Notes: generated by a model from the letters alone, not told the origin. Positions 8,212 through 18,687 are shown, counted from the stretch's first letter. The stretch: DNA of 64,000 bases from Lacticaseibacillus pabuli (GCF_028736235.1 NZ_CP117884.1:186001-250000), one strand, 5' to 3'. A program made the numbers and translations.

Positions 8212-9561
8212 ATGAATAGTAGTTTCATGAACGATAAAGTCCTGCCCAGGGTTATGAAGTTCACCAACAGTAAGATTATTACCGCTTTGAAGAACGGGAT
8301 GATTTACACCATTCCATTCATCATCGTTGGTTCTGTCTTCTTGCTGCTGGCAACTCCTCCTATTGCCTCTTGGGCGGCTTGGATGAACACTACCGGCCTG
8401 GTACCATACTGGAACCAAGCCGTTAACTTCTCATTCAACATGATGGCGGTCATTGCCGTTATGGGTATCTCTTATGAATGGGCGCGTAACGAAAAAGTTG
8501 ATCCGTTCCCAGCCGGGATTACTGGTTTACTCAGTTTCCTGATTGTGTTGCAGCCAACTTCCCCAATCATGAGCGCTTCTGGCAAGGTTCTTGTCCAGAA
8601 CCCACATGGCATGACCGGATTCATCGATACGAGCTGGCTGGCTGGTCGAGGCATGATTGCCGCGATCATCATCGGGCTCATTACCGGGTGGATTTACTCA
8701 TGGTTTGTTAAGAACAAGATTACGATCAAGCTCCCAGAACAGGTCCCAGCCAATGTTGCGAACTCCTTCATTGCCTTGATTCCTGCCGCTGTCCTGATTG
8801 TCTTCTGGCTCATTGTCTACATGCTGTTTGACCACTTTGCACACACGTCAATGCTTGCCGTGATCTACAACGTGATTCAGACACCATTGCAAGGGATTAC
8901 CGACTCGTTCGGTGGTGTCCTGCTGGTACCATTCTTCATTTCGTTCCTGTGGATGTTTGGTGTTCATGGTTCCTCTATCGTTTCTGGGATTATGACTGCT
9001 ATTCTTCTCTCCAACGGTGTTGACAACGCTAAGCTCTACAAGGCTGGCACACTTTCTCTTGGCCACGGTGCCCACGTCTTCACGCAGGCTCTGCTTGACC
9101 AATTCGGTACTGTTACTGGTGCTGGTATTACCATCGGGCTGGTTGTCTACATGCTCTGGTTTGCGAAGTCCGAACAGATGAAGGCTCTTGCTAAGTTGGA
9201 AATCGCACCAGCGCTCTTCAACATTAACGAACCTATCATCTTCGGTGTTCCTATCGTTTTGAACCCAATCCTTGCTGCACCATTCATCTTGGCTCCTATG
9301 GCATCCATGGGTCTGACGTACTGGGCTATCAAGCTGACGATTATCCCACCATTTAATGGGGTTTACGTTCCTTGGACCACGCCACCAATCATGTCTGGGT
9401 TCCTTGTCGGTGGTTGGAAGACCATGCTGTGGCAGGCACTCATGCTCGTCATGACATTCTTCATCTACTTCCCATTCGCTCGTAACCAGGATAACCTCCT
9501 TTACAAGCAGGAACAGGAAAACTTGGCTGCTGAAGAAGCTGCTAAGACCGCAAAGAACTAA
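8212..9561 (+). CDS. celB: PTS cellobiose/beta-glucoside EIIC permease
   Basis: Membrane channel of a lactose/cellobiose-family PTS, about 449 residues with about ten membrane segments. It imports a beta-glucoside while EIIB/EIIA (11056-11737) phosphorylate it. Family features include the N-terminal ITALKNGMIYTIPFIIVGS and the substrate-loop region with LFNINEPIIFGVPIVLNP near residue 335. ATG 8212 is preferred to GTG 8203 because AGGTGG precedes it by 5 bases. It is the first gene of a seven-gene run to 14207. Which sugar is moved (cellobiose, gentiobiose, aryl-glucoside) cannot be told. Symbol given by family. Confidence 0.92.
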   Translation: MNSSFMNDKVLPRVMKFTNSKIITALKNGMIYTIPFIIVGSVFLLLATPPIASWAAWMNTTGLVPYWNQAVNFSFNMMAVIAVMGISYEWARNEKVDPFPAGITGLLSFLIVLQPTSPIMSASGKVLVQNPHGMTGFIDTSWLAGRGMIAAIIIGLITGWIYSWFVKNKITIKLPEQVPANVANSFIALIPAAVLIVFWLIVYMLFDHFAHTSMLAVIYNVIQTPLQGITDSFGGVLLVPFFISFLWMFGVHGSSIVSGIMTAILLSNGVDNAKLYKAGTLSLGHGAHVFTQALLDQFGTVTGAGITIGLVVYMLWFAKSEQMKALAKLEIAPALFNINEPIIFGVPIVLNPILAAPFILAPMASMGLTYWAIKLTIIPPFNGVYVPWTTPPIMSGFLVGGWKTMLWQALMLVMTFFIYFPFARNQDNLLYKQEQENLAAEEAAKTAKN

Positions 9562-9588
9562 TTCGTTTTAACTAGTAAGGAGATTTAA

Positions 9589-11052
<1,464 letters not shown>

Positions 11053-11055
11053 TTC

Positions 11056-11382
11056 GTGCCAGGGCAAGTGGCTCACAAAGTCATTATGCTAGCCTGTGCT
11101 GGGGGCATGTCCTCCAGTCTGCTGGTCACTAAGATGCAGCAAGCGGCAGCGGCTGCCGGCGAGGATGTCATCATTTTCGCGACAGGCGTTTCCGCGGCAG
11201 AACGGGTGGTCGCAGAACGGCACCCCGACGTGCTGATGATTGGTCCGCAGGTACGCTATCACATCGATAGTTTGCGGGCGAAGCTGGATATTCCAGTAGC
11301 AGTCATCGACATGCAGGATTACGGCCGGATGAACGGTCAGCGCGTGCTTGAAGCGGCGCTGGCACTAATCCAAGATAAATAA
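11056..11382 (+). CDS. celA: PTS cellobiose-type EIIB
   Basis: Cytosolic EIIB of 108 residues that passes phosphate from EIIA to the sugar at EIIC. The phospho-cysteine is in the P-loop-like LACAGGMSSS (Cys14). The start is uncertain: GTG 11056 lies three bases after the previous stop and follows AAGG, while GTG 11068 is also possible; no ATG fits. The gene is tightly packed behind the glucosidase, suggesting coupling. Symbol by family. Confidence 0.88.
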   Translation: MPGQVAHKVIMLACAGGMSSSLLVTKMQQAAAAAGEDVIIFATGVSAAERVVAERHPDVLMIGPQVRYHIDSLRAKLDIPVAVIDMQDYGRMNGQRVLEAALALIQDK

Positions 11383-11401
11383 TACGCAAGGAGAATCTGT
11401 A

Positions 11402-11737
11402 ATGGCTGAAGAACAGGAACAAGACCTTGAATCAATCATGGGTCTCATCGTAGCCGGTGGGAACGCGAAGAGCTCTGCATTTGAAGCAATCCGCGCAGCT
11501 AAGGAAGGCGACTTCGAGACTGCCGACGCGAAGATGAAAGAGGCAAATGACTCTTTGATTGAAGCGCACAACTCACAGACCGCGATGCTCACGCAAGAGG
11601 CTCAAGGGAATCATGTGAAAGTTGGCTTGCTGACGGTTCACTCCCAGGACCACCTCATGACGGCGATCACATTCCGTGACTTGGCCGGCGAGATTATCGA
11701 CTTGTACAAGCGTTTGGCAGCTGACGACAAAAAGTAA
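11402..11737 (+). CDS. celC: PTS lactose/cellobiose-type EIIA
   Basis: Helical EIIA of 111 residues, a trimeric cytosolic protein that takes phosphate from HPr. The phosphorylated histidine is His80 in VHSQDHLM, the family signature. The N-terminal acidic stretch and the IMGLIVAGGNAKSSA helix are typical. AAGGAGA precedes ATG 11402. A strong terminator at 11754-11789 closes the PTS part of the operon, and a new ribosome binding site opens the ROK kinase gene. Confidence 0.92.
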   Translation: MAEEQEQDLESIMGLIVAGGNAKSSAFEAIRAAKEGDFETADAKMKEANDSLIEAHNSQTAMLTQEAQGNHVKVGLLTVHSQDHLMTAITFRDLAGEIIDLYKRLAADDKK

Positions 11738-11753
11738 GCTACTGACGCACGGG

Positions 11754-11789
11754 AAAACGGGTTGCGCCTCAACTGGTGCAACCCGTTTT
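11754..11789 (+). terminator. Terminator after the PTS genes
   Basis: AAAACGGGTTGC pairs with GCAACCCGTTTT across a 12-base loop. It probably lowers rather than abolishes transcription into the following kinase gene, which has no separate obvious promoter beyond ACTATAGTAAGGAG. Confidence 0.85.
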
Positions 11790-11831
11790 GCTTACATAGC
11801 ACCTAGATTCACTATAGTAAGGAGAGCAATC

Positions 11832-12833
11832 ATGAAACACTACTTGGGCTTTGATATTGGTGGGACCTCAATTAAATACGGCGTCGTGGACGAGAAGGGC
11901 ACTATCGTCGAACGGGGCTCGTTCGAGACAGCCAAGGACGACGGTATGGCCGAACCAGACAAGTCGGTGCAGAAGAGTGAGAGCCAGCTGACCGCAGAGC
12001 GTGCCGCTAACATCGATGGCATGATCAAGGTGCTGGATCAGTACAAGGACCAATACACCATCGCCGGCATCGGCATCGACGCGCCCGGCATTGTACGGTC
12101 AGACGGCTACATGATCACGGGTGGTGCGATTGATAGCTTCTACGAATTTCCACTCGGCGAGACCATCGCAGCACGTTCCGGTTTGCCGACTAAGGTCGAG
12201 AACGACGCGAACGCCGCGGCCATTGCCGAACGGTGGCTCGGGAATGCGCGCGGCGTGTCAGATTACATCCTGCTCGCGCTGGGTACCGGCATTGGCGGCG
12301 GTATCGTCATCAACGGTAAGGTGTTCCGCGGGGCGCACGGTATGGCCGGTGAGATTGGCTGGAGCGTGACGCACGACCCAGACTTCACCCAGGACCTCGA
12401 AGCGGCATCTTTGAACTTTAGTGCGGCGACCGTGATGGGCCTAGTGCGGCGGTATAATGCTTCTCTGAAACAGTTCGATGCGAGTGCACCTGAACAGAGG
12501 GACGCCCGTAAGATTATCGCGCTGGCACACAAGGATGACCAGATTGCAGCGCCCGTCTACCGGCAGTTCCTGCAGGACATCGGCATCATGGTGCTGAACC
12601 TGTTGGGGACCTTTGACCCCGAACTCGTGCTCATTGGTGGCGGTATTTCTGCAAATGAGACCTTCGAGCAGGATATTCATGCTATGGTAGAGGAGTTACT
12701 GGGACGGCATGAAAGCCTGAACCGGATTCGTCACCGCGTGCTGGGTACCGTGCGGATGGCTGGCCTGCGCAATGACGCCGGTCTGCTGGGCGCGGTCTAC
12801 CCACTCGTGGCACATGACAAGGAGGACAAATAA
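11832..12833 (+). CDS. ROK-family sugar kinase
   Basis: Cytosolic kinase of 333 residues with the ROK fold. It shows the phosphate loop FDIGGTSIKYGVVD at the N-terminus, the catalytic ENDANAAAIAE around residue 125, and GTGIGGGIVINGK. The family's zinc-binding cysteine cluster (CxCGxxGCxE) is absent; that region reads SVTHDPDFTQDLEAA. Zinc-less ROK proteins include beta-glucoside kinases (BglK type), which would fit the operon by phosphorylating beta-glucosides or free glucose. Start ATG 11832 has AAGGAG 7 bases upstream; earlier in-frame codons run through the terminator. It abuts the next gene (TAA then ATG). Confidence 0.88.
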   Translation: MKHYLGFDIGGTSIKYGVVDEKGTIVERGSFETAKDDGMAEPDKSVQKSESQLTAERAANIDGMIKVLDQYKDQYTIAGIGIDAPGIVRSDGYMITGGAIDSFYEFPLGETIAARSGLPTKVENDANAAAIAERWLGNARGVSDYILLALGTGIGGGIVINGKVFRGAHGMAGEIGWSVTHDPDFTQDLEAASLNFSAATVMGLVRRYNASLKQFDASAPEQRDARKIIALAHKDDQIAAPVYRQFLQDIGIMVLNLLGTFDPELVLIGGGISANETFEQDIHAMVEELLGRHESLNRIRHRVLGTVRMAGLRNDAGLLGAVYPLVAHDKEDK

Positions 12834-13394
12834 ATGATTCGCTATCGCTGGATTCGCGACAACTTAACTAAAGAAGAGGGCTACCTGCAGAAGATGGCGC
12901 AGAAGGGTTACATCCTGCGCCGCCTGAAGGGTGGTCGCTACTACTTTGACCGGCCTGATAAGAACAAGAAGTACTTTGTCCGGCTCGTCATTTCAACGGA
13001 GAAGGTTGACGAACCATTTGGCGCCAAGGTGGTCCGCTACATTCCGTTGACCCAGAAACTCTGGTACAACGTGATCTACTCCGCTTCTGAACCCGTGAAG
13101 CTGGAATCGGATTCCAAGGCAGTTGACATGTACCACAAGCAACTGCTGAGCACAGGCACCATCCAGGAGTGGAAGGGTGGTTTCGGCATGATGTTCGGAA
13201 TCATCATCTTCGTCTCCCAGATTGTTTTTGGCAAAAACGGCGGCTTTATGGGCAGCCTGCCAATGCGCGGGCTGATTGGCCTGATTGGTGCCGCTCTGGT
13301 GCTGTGCAGTATCTGGGGCATTTTCGTCGGCCTGACCAACTCGGCGGGATCGATCCATCACGATGACGACACCAACCGCCAAAACGCGAGGTAA
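12834..13394 (+). CDS. DUF2812-type membrane protein
   Basis: A 186-residue protein with a soluble N-terminal part (residues 1-110) that resembles DUF2812 (EEGYLQKMAQKGYILRRLKGG, then YYFDRP), followed by two hydrophobic segments (about 123-140 and 145-168) and a charged tail. The ATG directly follows the kinase stop and uses AAGGAGG within the kinase's last codons, so the two are coupled. DUF2812 proteins are often found beside PadR regulators and their function is unknown. Its presence in a sugar operon is unexplained. Confidence 0.75.
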   Translation: MIRYRWIRDNLTKEEGYLQKMAQKGYILRRLKGGRYYFDRPDKNKKYFVRLVISTEKVDEPFGAKVVRYIPLTQKLWYNVIYSASEPVKLESDSKAVDMYHKQLLSTGTIQEWKGGFGMMFGIIIFVSQIVFGKNGGFMGSLPMRGLIGLIGAALVLCSIWGIFVGLTNSAGSIHHDDDTNRQNAR

Positions 13395-13397
13395 ATC

Positions 13398-14207
13398 ATG
13401 ACAATCAAACTTGTGTGCATCGACATCGACGATACGCTGCTGAATAGCAAGCGGGTCGTCATGCCGACGACGCGCGACGCAATTACGGCCGCCATCGCTG
13501 CCGGTGTCCACGTGGCACTGTGCAGCGGGCGGCCGCTTGCGGGTGTGCGGCCATTTTTGAACGAGCTGGGGATGACCCGAGACGATCAGTACGTCATCAC
13601 GTTTAACGGCGCGGTGGTGGAATCGGTGACGGGACGAGTCTTGCATAACAAGCGCCTGCCTGAGAATGCGTATGCCACTTTGGCGGCGTATGCGCGGGAA
13701 CACAACTTGCCATTTAACATCGTGGATGCCGACAGCACCATCATCACGCCAGACCGGGACATCGACGCGTTTACTGTGGTCCAGGCGGCGGAGAACTCGG
13801 CTGGGCTGCTGGTCCGCGATGTCGGCGATTTGGCCACAGACGTCGTGCCGATTAAGGGCATCTTCTGCGGGGATGAAGCCATGCTCGATGCTGCGGAAGA
13901 CGATGTGCGCGCGACACTGGGCGCCGACTACGCAGTAATCCGTGCAGGCCGCAACTTCATTGAGCTGATGGCACCCGGCGTGGATAAGGGGAGTGGTGTT
14001 GCACAATTGGCCGCCCACCTCGGCATCAATCCGGATGAAATTATGGCGCTCGGGGATGAAGGCAATGACATCGCCATGTTCGACTACGTGGGCCTCGCCG
14101 TCGCGATGGGCAACGGGAGCGATGAGGCGAAGGCCCATGCGAACGTGGTGACCGCTAGTAACGATGATGACGGGTTGGCGCTGGCGCTGAAGAAGTACGT
14201 GCTCTAA
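13398..14207 (+). CDS. HAD-superfamily phosphatase, Cof type
   Basis: Complete cytosolic HAD phosphatase of 269 residues. The nucleophile and acid aspartates are in CIDIDDTLL, motif II is CSGRP, motif III is the Lys in VDKGSGV, and motif IV is GDEGNDIAMF. A Cof-type cap lies between residues about 80 and 185. It begins 3 bases after the DUF2812 gene and closes the operon. It may dephosphorylate a sugar phosphate made by the kinase or glucosidase, which is inference. It resembles the truncated gene at the left edge of the window. Confidence 0.92.
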   Translation: MTIKLVCIDIDDTLLNSKRVVMPTTRDAITAAIAAGVHVALCSGRPLAGVRPFLNELGMTRDDQYVITFNGAVVESVTGRVLHNKRLPENAYATLAAYAREHNLPFNIVDADSTIITPDRDIDAFTVVQAAENSAGLLVRDVGDLATDVVPIKGIFCGDEAMLDAAEDDVRATLGADYAVIRAGRNFIELMAPGVDKGSGVAQLAAHLGINPDEIMALGDEGNDIAMFDYVGLAVAMGNGSDEAKAHANVVTASNDDDGLALALKKYVL

Positions 14208-14255
14208 CGTTCGTACGCACGGTTCAGCTTTTCCCGCTGAACGTGCCACCAATAG

Positions 14256-14598
14256 GAAAACAAAGGACCTGGTCAATGCCATGACAGCATTGACCAGGTC
14301 CTTTCGCGTCGCTATGTAAAACCAAAGCACCCGGTACCACGGGAGTGGGGCGGGGTGCTCCTGACATATCATGAGGCTACCTTGGGGGAGGTAAACCCTT
14401 TTATGCGCAAACGCGCAGGTCATACTTGCCGTGGTAAACCATCAGCTAGCAGGTTGTTGCAAGTCACTGCTGATCACGTTCACGGGGTCAACAGATTATT
14501 TTCGTGCTGGTGTTGTCAGGAGAAAAGAATGGGTCAGGGCGAACCTGATCCTCGCAACTGGGCACGCTGGGGAGCGCACCCGTTAAGCCTGACAACAC
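14256..14598 (-). ncRNA. Candidate structured small RNA of about 343 nt, unrecognised
   Basis: On the - strand a promoter (TTGATT at 14626-14631, 16-base spacer, TAGAAT at 14604-14609) points at a start near 14598, exactly where an 11-base stem begins (GTGTTGTCAGG with CCTGACAACAC, ending 14510). Inside are GGGTGCGCT/AGCGTGCCC, which pairs fully only on this strand through two G-U pairs, and a TCAGG-TTCG-CCTGA hairpin. More hairpins follow (CCGTG/CACGG enclosing ATCAGC/GCTGAT; TGCGC/GCGCA; TACCT/AGGTA; AGCACCC/GGGTGCT). The transcript ends at an 18-base terminator stem (14262-14304) plus TTTGTTTT. I find no RNase P, tmRNA, SRP or 6S signatures and no credible reading frame. Confidence 0.65.
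14262..14304 (-). terminator. Terminator of the - strand small RNA
   Basis: Perfect 18-base stem AAAGGACCTGGTCAATGC with its complement and a 7-base loop. In the - strand direction it is followed by GTTTTCC. On the + strand no T tract follows, so it mainly serves the - strand transcript, although it may also stop readthrough from the HAD gene. Confidence 0.8.
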
Positions 14599-14699
14599 TA
14601 CAGATTCTACTTGGTTTTTCAGAATAATCAATGAAACAAAATGAAAATATTCATGAGAATTGAGTATATACATCATTGATAATCGCATATCCACACAAA

Positions 14700-14730
14700 A
14701 ACCCGCGTCGCTGTAGTCACGACGCGGGTT
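14700..14730 (-). terminator. Terminator of efp
   Basis: AACCCGCGTCG pairs with CGACGCGGGTT, followed on the - strand by TTTTGTG. Confidence 0.88.
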
Positions 14731-14758
14731 CAACGCAAAGCTAATTAAATGAAAATAA

Positions 14759-15322
14759 TTAGTCAGTGGCACGCTTGGAGTAGGTACCCTTATCAGTGTT
14801 GATGATGAGGGCTTCGCCTTCCCTGATGAAGTCAGGCACGCTGACAACCAGGCCGGTCTCCATCGTAGCAGGCTTACCGGAACCAGAAACGGTCGCACCC
14901 TTAATGGAAGGGGTGGTTTCCTTAACGGTCAGGGTAACGGTACTTGGCAGTGCAATCCCAATGACTTCATCGCCGTAGAAGTCGATGTTGACGTTGGTGT
15001 TTGGAAGCAGGTACTTCAGTTCTTCTTCAATAGAGGAAGTCTGGATTTCGTACTGGTCGTAAGTTTCGAGATCCATGAAGAAGGCAGTGTCGTCCTGCGT
15101 GTACAGGAACTGGGCAGCCTTGGTTTCAAGAATCGCCTGTTCAACTTTTTCGGTTGGGCGCATGGTGGTCTGAACGATGGAACCGGAGCGAACGTCAAAG
15201 AGCTTCATCTGCATCACCGTGTTACCCTTACCAGGCTTGTGGTGGTTGGTTTCGAGAACCTTGATGAGCTTGCCGTCCTTTTCAAATGCCATACCGCGCT
15301 TCAAGTTAATAGCTTCAATCAT
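14759..15322 (-). CDS. efp: Translation elongation factor P
   Basis: Ribosome-associated factor of 187 residues that rescues ribosomes stalled at polyproline. The three beta-barrel domains are continuous: N-terminal KOW-like domain with the modified-residue loop ([12 protein letters not shown], with Lys at its tip), the middle OB domain, and the C-terminal OB domain ending in [24 protein letters not shown]. Start ATG 15322 ([10 protein letters not shown]) has AAGGAG 7 bases upstream on the - strand. Monocistronic with its own terminator. Confidence 0.96.
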   Translation of the reverse strand: MIEAINLKRGMAFEKDGKLIKVLETNHHKPGKGNTVMQMKLFDVRSGSIVQTTMRPTEKVEQAILETKAAQFLYTQDDTAFFMDLETYDQYEIQTSSIEEELKYLLPNTNVNIDFYGDEVIGIALPSTVTLTVKETTPSIKGATVSGSGKPATMETGLVVSVPDFIREGEALIINTDKGTYSKRATD

Positions 15323-15535
15323 GTTGTTTCTCCTTCGTAGGTGCACTAGCACCGTATCTTTTATTCCGCCAGTATTATGCTTGCCGCGGCGGAGGTAGCG
15401 GCACGACTAGCGCGCGCTTACTGTAGCCAAAGTAAATGAACATGAATTATTGCTCCATTTTCTGCGGATCCGCCCCGCCGGTTTGGCCAAAACGCGACCG
15501 TCACCTTTCATTATAACAAATACGCAAACGGGTTG

Positions 15536-16726
15536 TTAGTCGAAGATGCTACGCCGCCGCACGATAATGACACCGGCGATGCCGATGATGATGGTCAGGA
15601 TGAGTGACATGTCGATGAGTAGGGACCAAGAATGCGTGGCCTCTTGCACAATCCCGATGCCGACAGGGCCCGCCGCAGCGAGCACGTAGCCCCCAGCTTG
15701 CGCCATGCCGGAGAGACGCGCGGTGTCGTTGGGACTGTCCGTGCGTTTCTGGAAGAAGACGATGCTGATACTGAAGGCGGCACCGGATGCCAGGCCCATG
15801 AGCAGCGAGAGCAGGACGTTGAATGCGAAGTTGGTGTTACCCAACAGCAGGCCCGCCGCGCCGAGGAAGAAGCCAGCGAAGATGGCGATGTTCAGGGCGG
15901 ACAGACCGTGCTTGCGTTCCGCGAGGCTAGGCACCAGCAGGGAAGCGGGCAGGCCGCCGAGCATGAAGATGGTCGTCAGGGTGCTGGCTGCCACGGTGGA
16001 GAAGCCGGCCGCGTGCCAGAGCGATGGCAGCCAGGTAATCAGCGTGTAGAACAAGACGGATTGCAGGCCGAAGAACAGCATGATGACCCAAGCGAGGGGT
16101 GCTTTCCAGACCGAGCGGCCGGGCGCGTCCTTCAGCCGAGGTTCGTCCGTTTGCGGCGCAGGCTGTTTCATGTTGCGCAGGCCGATGAGCCAGACGATGA
16201 GGGCGGCGATGCCGACCAGACCGAGGATGCTCATGGTGTGCGCGGGTCCGACCTTACCGGAAATGGCGCCGGCGAGACCGGTCCCAGCCGCGGCGATGAG
16301 GGCCTGCATGCTGGTGTACATGGTCGTCTTGGCGGCGACGCTGTTTGGAAATTGATCCTTAATAATAGCTGGTAATAGCACATTCCCGCCGGCGATGCCG
16401 ACCCCGATGGCAATGGTGCCGATAATCAAGGCGATGACGCTGGGGATGACCCGGATGTAGCTGCCGATGCTCAGGATGATGAGTGCGCCGAGTAAGACGC
16501 GCTCATTCCCGCGTTTGGCACCCATTTGGCCCATGATTGGTGAAAAGAGTGCAAAGCCGATGAGGGGGATGGTGGTCAGTAGTCCGGCCAGTGCGGGCTC
16601 CAGGCCAATCGTCCTTTTCAGCTCTGGTAACAGTGGCGGCATCATCGTAATGGGCAGACGTAGGTTCGCGCCGACCAGTAAGATACCGAGCGTTGTTATT
16701 AGTGCAGTGGTTTTCTTCTTAGTCAT
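15536..16726 (-). CDS. MFS transporter, CynX/NimT family
   Basis: Membrane carrier of 396 residues with about twelve segments. The N-terminus LGILLVGANLRLPITMMPPLLPELK is the hallmark of the CynX/NimT branch (cyanate, nitroimidazole and related carriers). AGGAGGG precedes ATG 16726 by 5 bases. It stands alone between efp and the SLAP genes. The substrate cannot be predicted. Confidence 0.85.
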   Translation of the reverse strand: MTKKKTTALITTLGILLVGANLRLPITMMPPLLPELKRTIGLEPALAGLLTTIPLIGFALFSPIMGQMGAKRGNERVLLGALIILSIGSYIRVIPSVIALIIGTIAIGVGIAGGNVLLPAIIKDQFPNSVAAKTTMYTSMQALIAAAGTGLAGAISGKVGPAHTMSILGLVGIAALIVWLIGLRNMKQPAPQTDEPRLKDAPGRSVWKAPLAWVIMLFFGLQSVLFYTLITWLPSLWHAAGFSTVAASTLTTIFMLGGLPASLLVPSLAERKHGLSALNIAIFAGFFLGAAGLLLGNTNFAFNVLLSLLMGLASGAAFSISIVFFQKRTDSPNDTARLSGMAQAGGYVLAAAGPVGIGIVQEATHSWSLLIDMSLILTIIIGIAGVIIVRRRSIFD

Positions 16727-17162
16727 TGTGTCCCTCCTAGTAGTTCACTTACTAATAGTAGCACACGTTTAGATGCGTATTTGCACTTTATACATGGATT
16801 GCGCCGAAATTTGATAGGTCAGTGGTTATTCGGAAACGCATACATGGCTTGGCATTGATCGCACGGTTGCCTTATAGTGGCATTAAAAATCGCATCGCAA
16901 ACGACCAAACAATTGTTGATACGCATAATATTAATCATAATGGGCGCATTATCCGGGACGGCGACTGTTTTTCGATTGTAAGTATCGATTCTGATTACTG
17001 ATAATGGGAACGGTTATTTATATCAATCCGATTACTAATTCAAAATGCAGTGGTAGCACGCAAATAAGTGCATATAATAGACTATGAAGAAGTTAAACTC
17101 TTCTATCAGATGTATTGTTTGAACTTATTCTTTTTACAAATTTTAAATTGGGGGATTTGGTT
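16727..17162 (+). promoter_or_regulatory. Intergenic region with promoter and leader of the first SLAP gene
   Basis: TATAATAGAC at 17073-17082 is a likely -10 region. It is followed by a leader of about 80 bases whose start can form a small hairpin (AGAAG/CTTCT near 17090-17107), and by GGGGG ahead of ATG 17163. The second SLAP gene has a similar arrangement, and TATAATAGAC recurs before the SLAP gene at 52283-53038. The rest of the stretch (16750-17060) shows no gene. Confidence 0.55.
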
Positions 17163-18628
17163 ATGAAGAAGAATCATATTGTTTTAGCTGCCGCTGCGTC
17201 TGCAGTGATTATGGTGGCACCATTGGCTCTGGGTGCCCTGACGATGATGGTCCCTAGTCAGGTGACGTAGCTGAAACTGAGGCTAAACCCGATCTTGCTA
17301 CATTGAAAGATCTTGGGAAGCAGTATATGGCTGCGACTGACTCTGCTGATAAAGATGCCATTGCTGAGAAGATGCAGATGCCAAAACTCACGCCAACAAG
17401 TATACAGCAAACTAACGACGCTATTTCTGCTTTAAAGGATGCAGTTGCAGCAACAAAGGGCTCCACTGACTCAGACACCTTGTACCAGGTAAACCGTGCT
17501 GAAGCTATTATTAATCCAACGGGAGACATAGCTAAAAAGGTTAAGGCCAGTGGCTATGACTACACAACAGCTATGGACAAGGGGTATTACGTCGTTTCAG
17601 GTGCTGGAGACAATGACTGGACTGGGCCACATGCTTTTGATGCGGCTGCGGTTAATTGGCAAGCTTCTCAAGTAATCGGTCGTTTGTTGAAATCTGACAA
17701 TAAGGGTCCCTTGCCTGATAATGTTGCACAGTATGTTGCGACTCACCCAGACGTAGCAGCGAGTGCACTTAACGCAGTAGATGACATTTTTGACACGCCA
17801 GGTGGTGCAGACAAAGCTGCTTCAGAAAAAATTCAGATGCAACAGGCCATTGTGAAGGCCGTAGCCAGTACAGGTATTAAGCCAACAACATCTGCAGGGC
17901 AAACTGCACTCGATGAAGCTGTACAGGCTGTGACCGATCCGAAGAACGCAACTAACAACGCTGATTCAGGCATTACGTCAGACATGATTACAAAAGTAGC
18001 TAAAATGGTTCCTTCAGATGTGGTTCAGAAGCAAAACACACCATCGCAACCTAGCACGAGCTATGTTCCAACCGCGACTGTAGCTAATTCCAATACTGTG
18101 CCAGCTACTAATAAGACAAAGACTCCAGCAACCGTACCGTCTGCTGAAACAATCCCAGTTAAGAAAAACGCCGGTGTAACCATCAAGGGTGTTGCTAAGA
18201 CAACCGAGGGCACACCAATTTACGACGGCACCTTTGCTGCTAGTGGCCGTACCCTCCCTAAGAACACTAACTGGAAGGTTTCCAATGTGACCGTTGCGCC
18301 TAATGGTGATGTCTTCTACAAGGTTGGGACTAACCAGTATGTTCGTGCTGACGCCGCAAAGCTGAACACGAATGCCGCGCAGGATCTTAAGGGTGACACC
18401 AGCATTGCTGTCAAGAAGGTCGCAACCGTTAAGTACGTTCCTGGCTATGGTATCCAGGTATGGAAGAACGACTTCAAGACAATGGTTAAGAATGCTGATG
18501 GCAGTGCCAAGAAGCTTGCTGACAAGACGAGCTGGAAAGTATCCGGTATTGTTAAGCACAATGGTCACGTCTTCTACCGCGTTGGTAGCAATCAGTACAT
18601 TGACGCTTCATACGCAACACTTAAGTAA
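17163..18628 (+). pseudogene. SLAP-domain surface protein, frameshifted after its signal peptide
   Basis: ATG 17163 encodes a signal peptide (MKKNHIVLAAAASA..., nearly the same as that of the gene at 19140) but meets a TAG at 17268-17270. Coding continues in the +2 frame from about 17265 to 18628, reading VAETEAKPDLA and ending in two SLAP repeats (VTIKGVAKTTEGTP..., and YVPGYGIQVWKNDF... to YIDASYATLK). Restoring one base after GTGACG would join the two parts. The protein would be a secreted, wall-bound surface protein. No homopolymer marks the shift, so phase variation is not supported; a true mutation or a sequence error is more likely. The rest of the coding frame is clean, suggesting a recent event. 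Confidence 0.82.
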
Positions 18629-18650
18629 AACCGAATTTGAATATTAGTAC

Positions 18651-18687
18651 ACGAAAGGGCTACCTAATGGGTGGCCCTTTTGTCGTG
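18651..18687 (+). terminator. Terminator after the first SLAP gene
   Basis: CACGAAAGGGCTACC pairs with GGGTGGCCCTTTTGTCGTG around TAAT. Confidence 0.85.

Noticed and set aside
12993-14423. Long - strand frame opposite the HAD phosphatase
   Set aside because: It is antisense to two genes with clear motifs; its His/Arg-rich composition is typical of shadow frames in high-G+C coding sequence.
15632-16375. + strand frame opposite the CynX-type carrier
   Set aside because: Antisense shadow; the - strand frame has the CynX signature and an AGGAGGG site.
17240-17300. Phase-variable switch in the first SLAP gene
   Set aside because: No homopolymer or short tandem repeat is at the frameshift, so slipped-strand switching is not supported.
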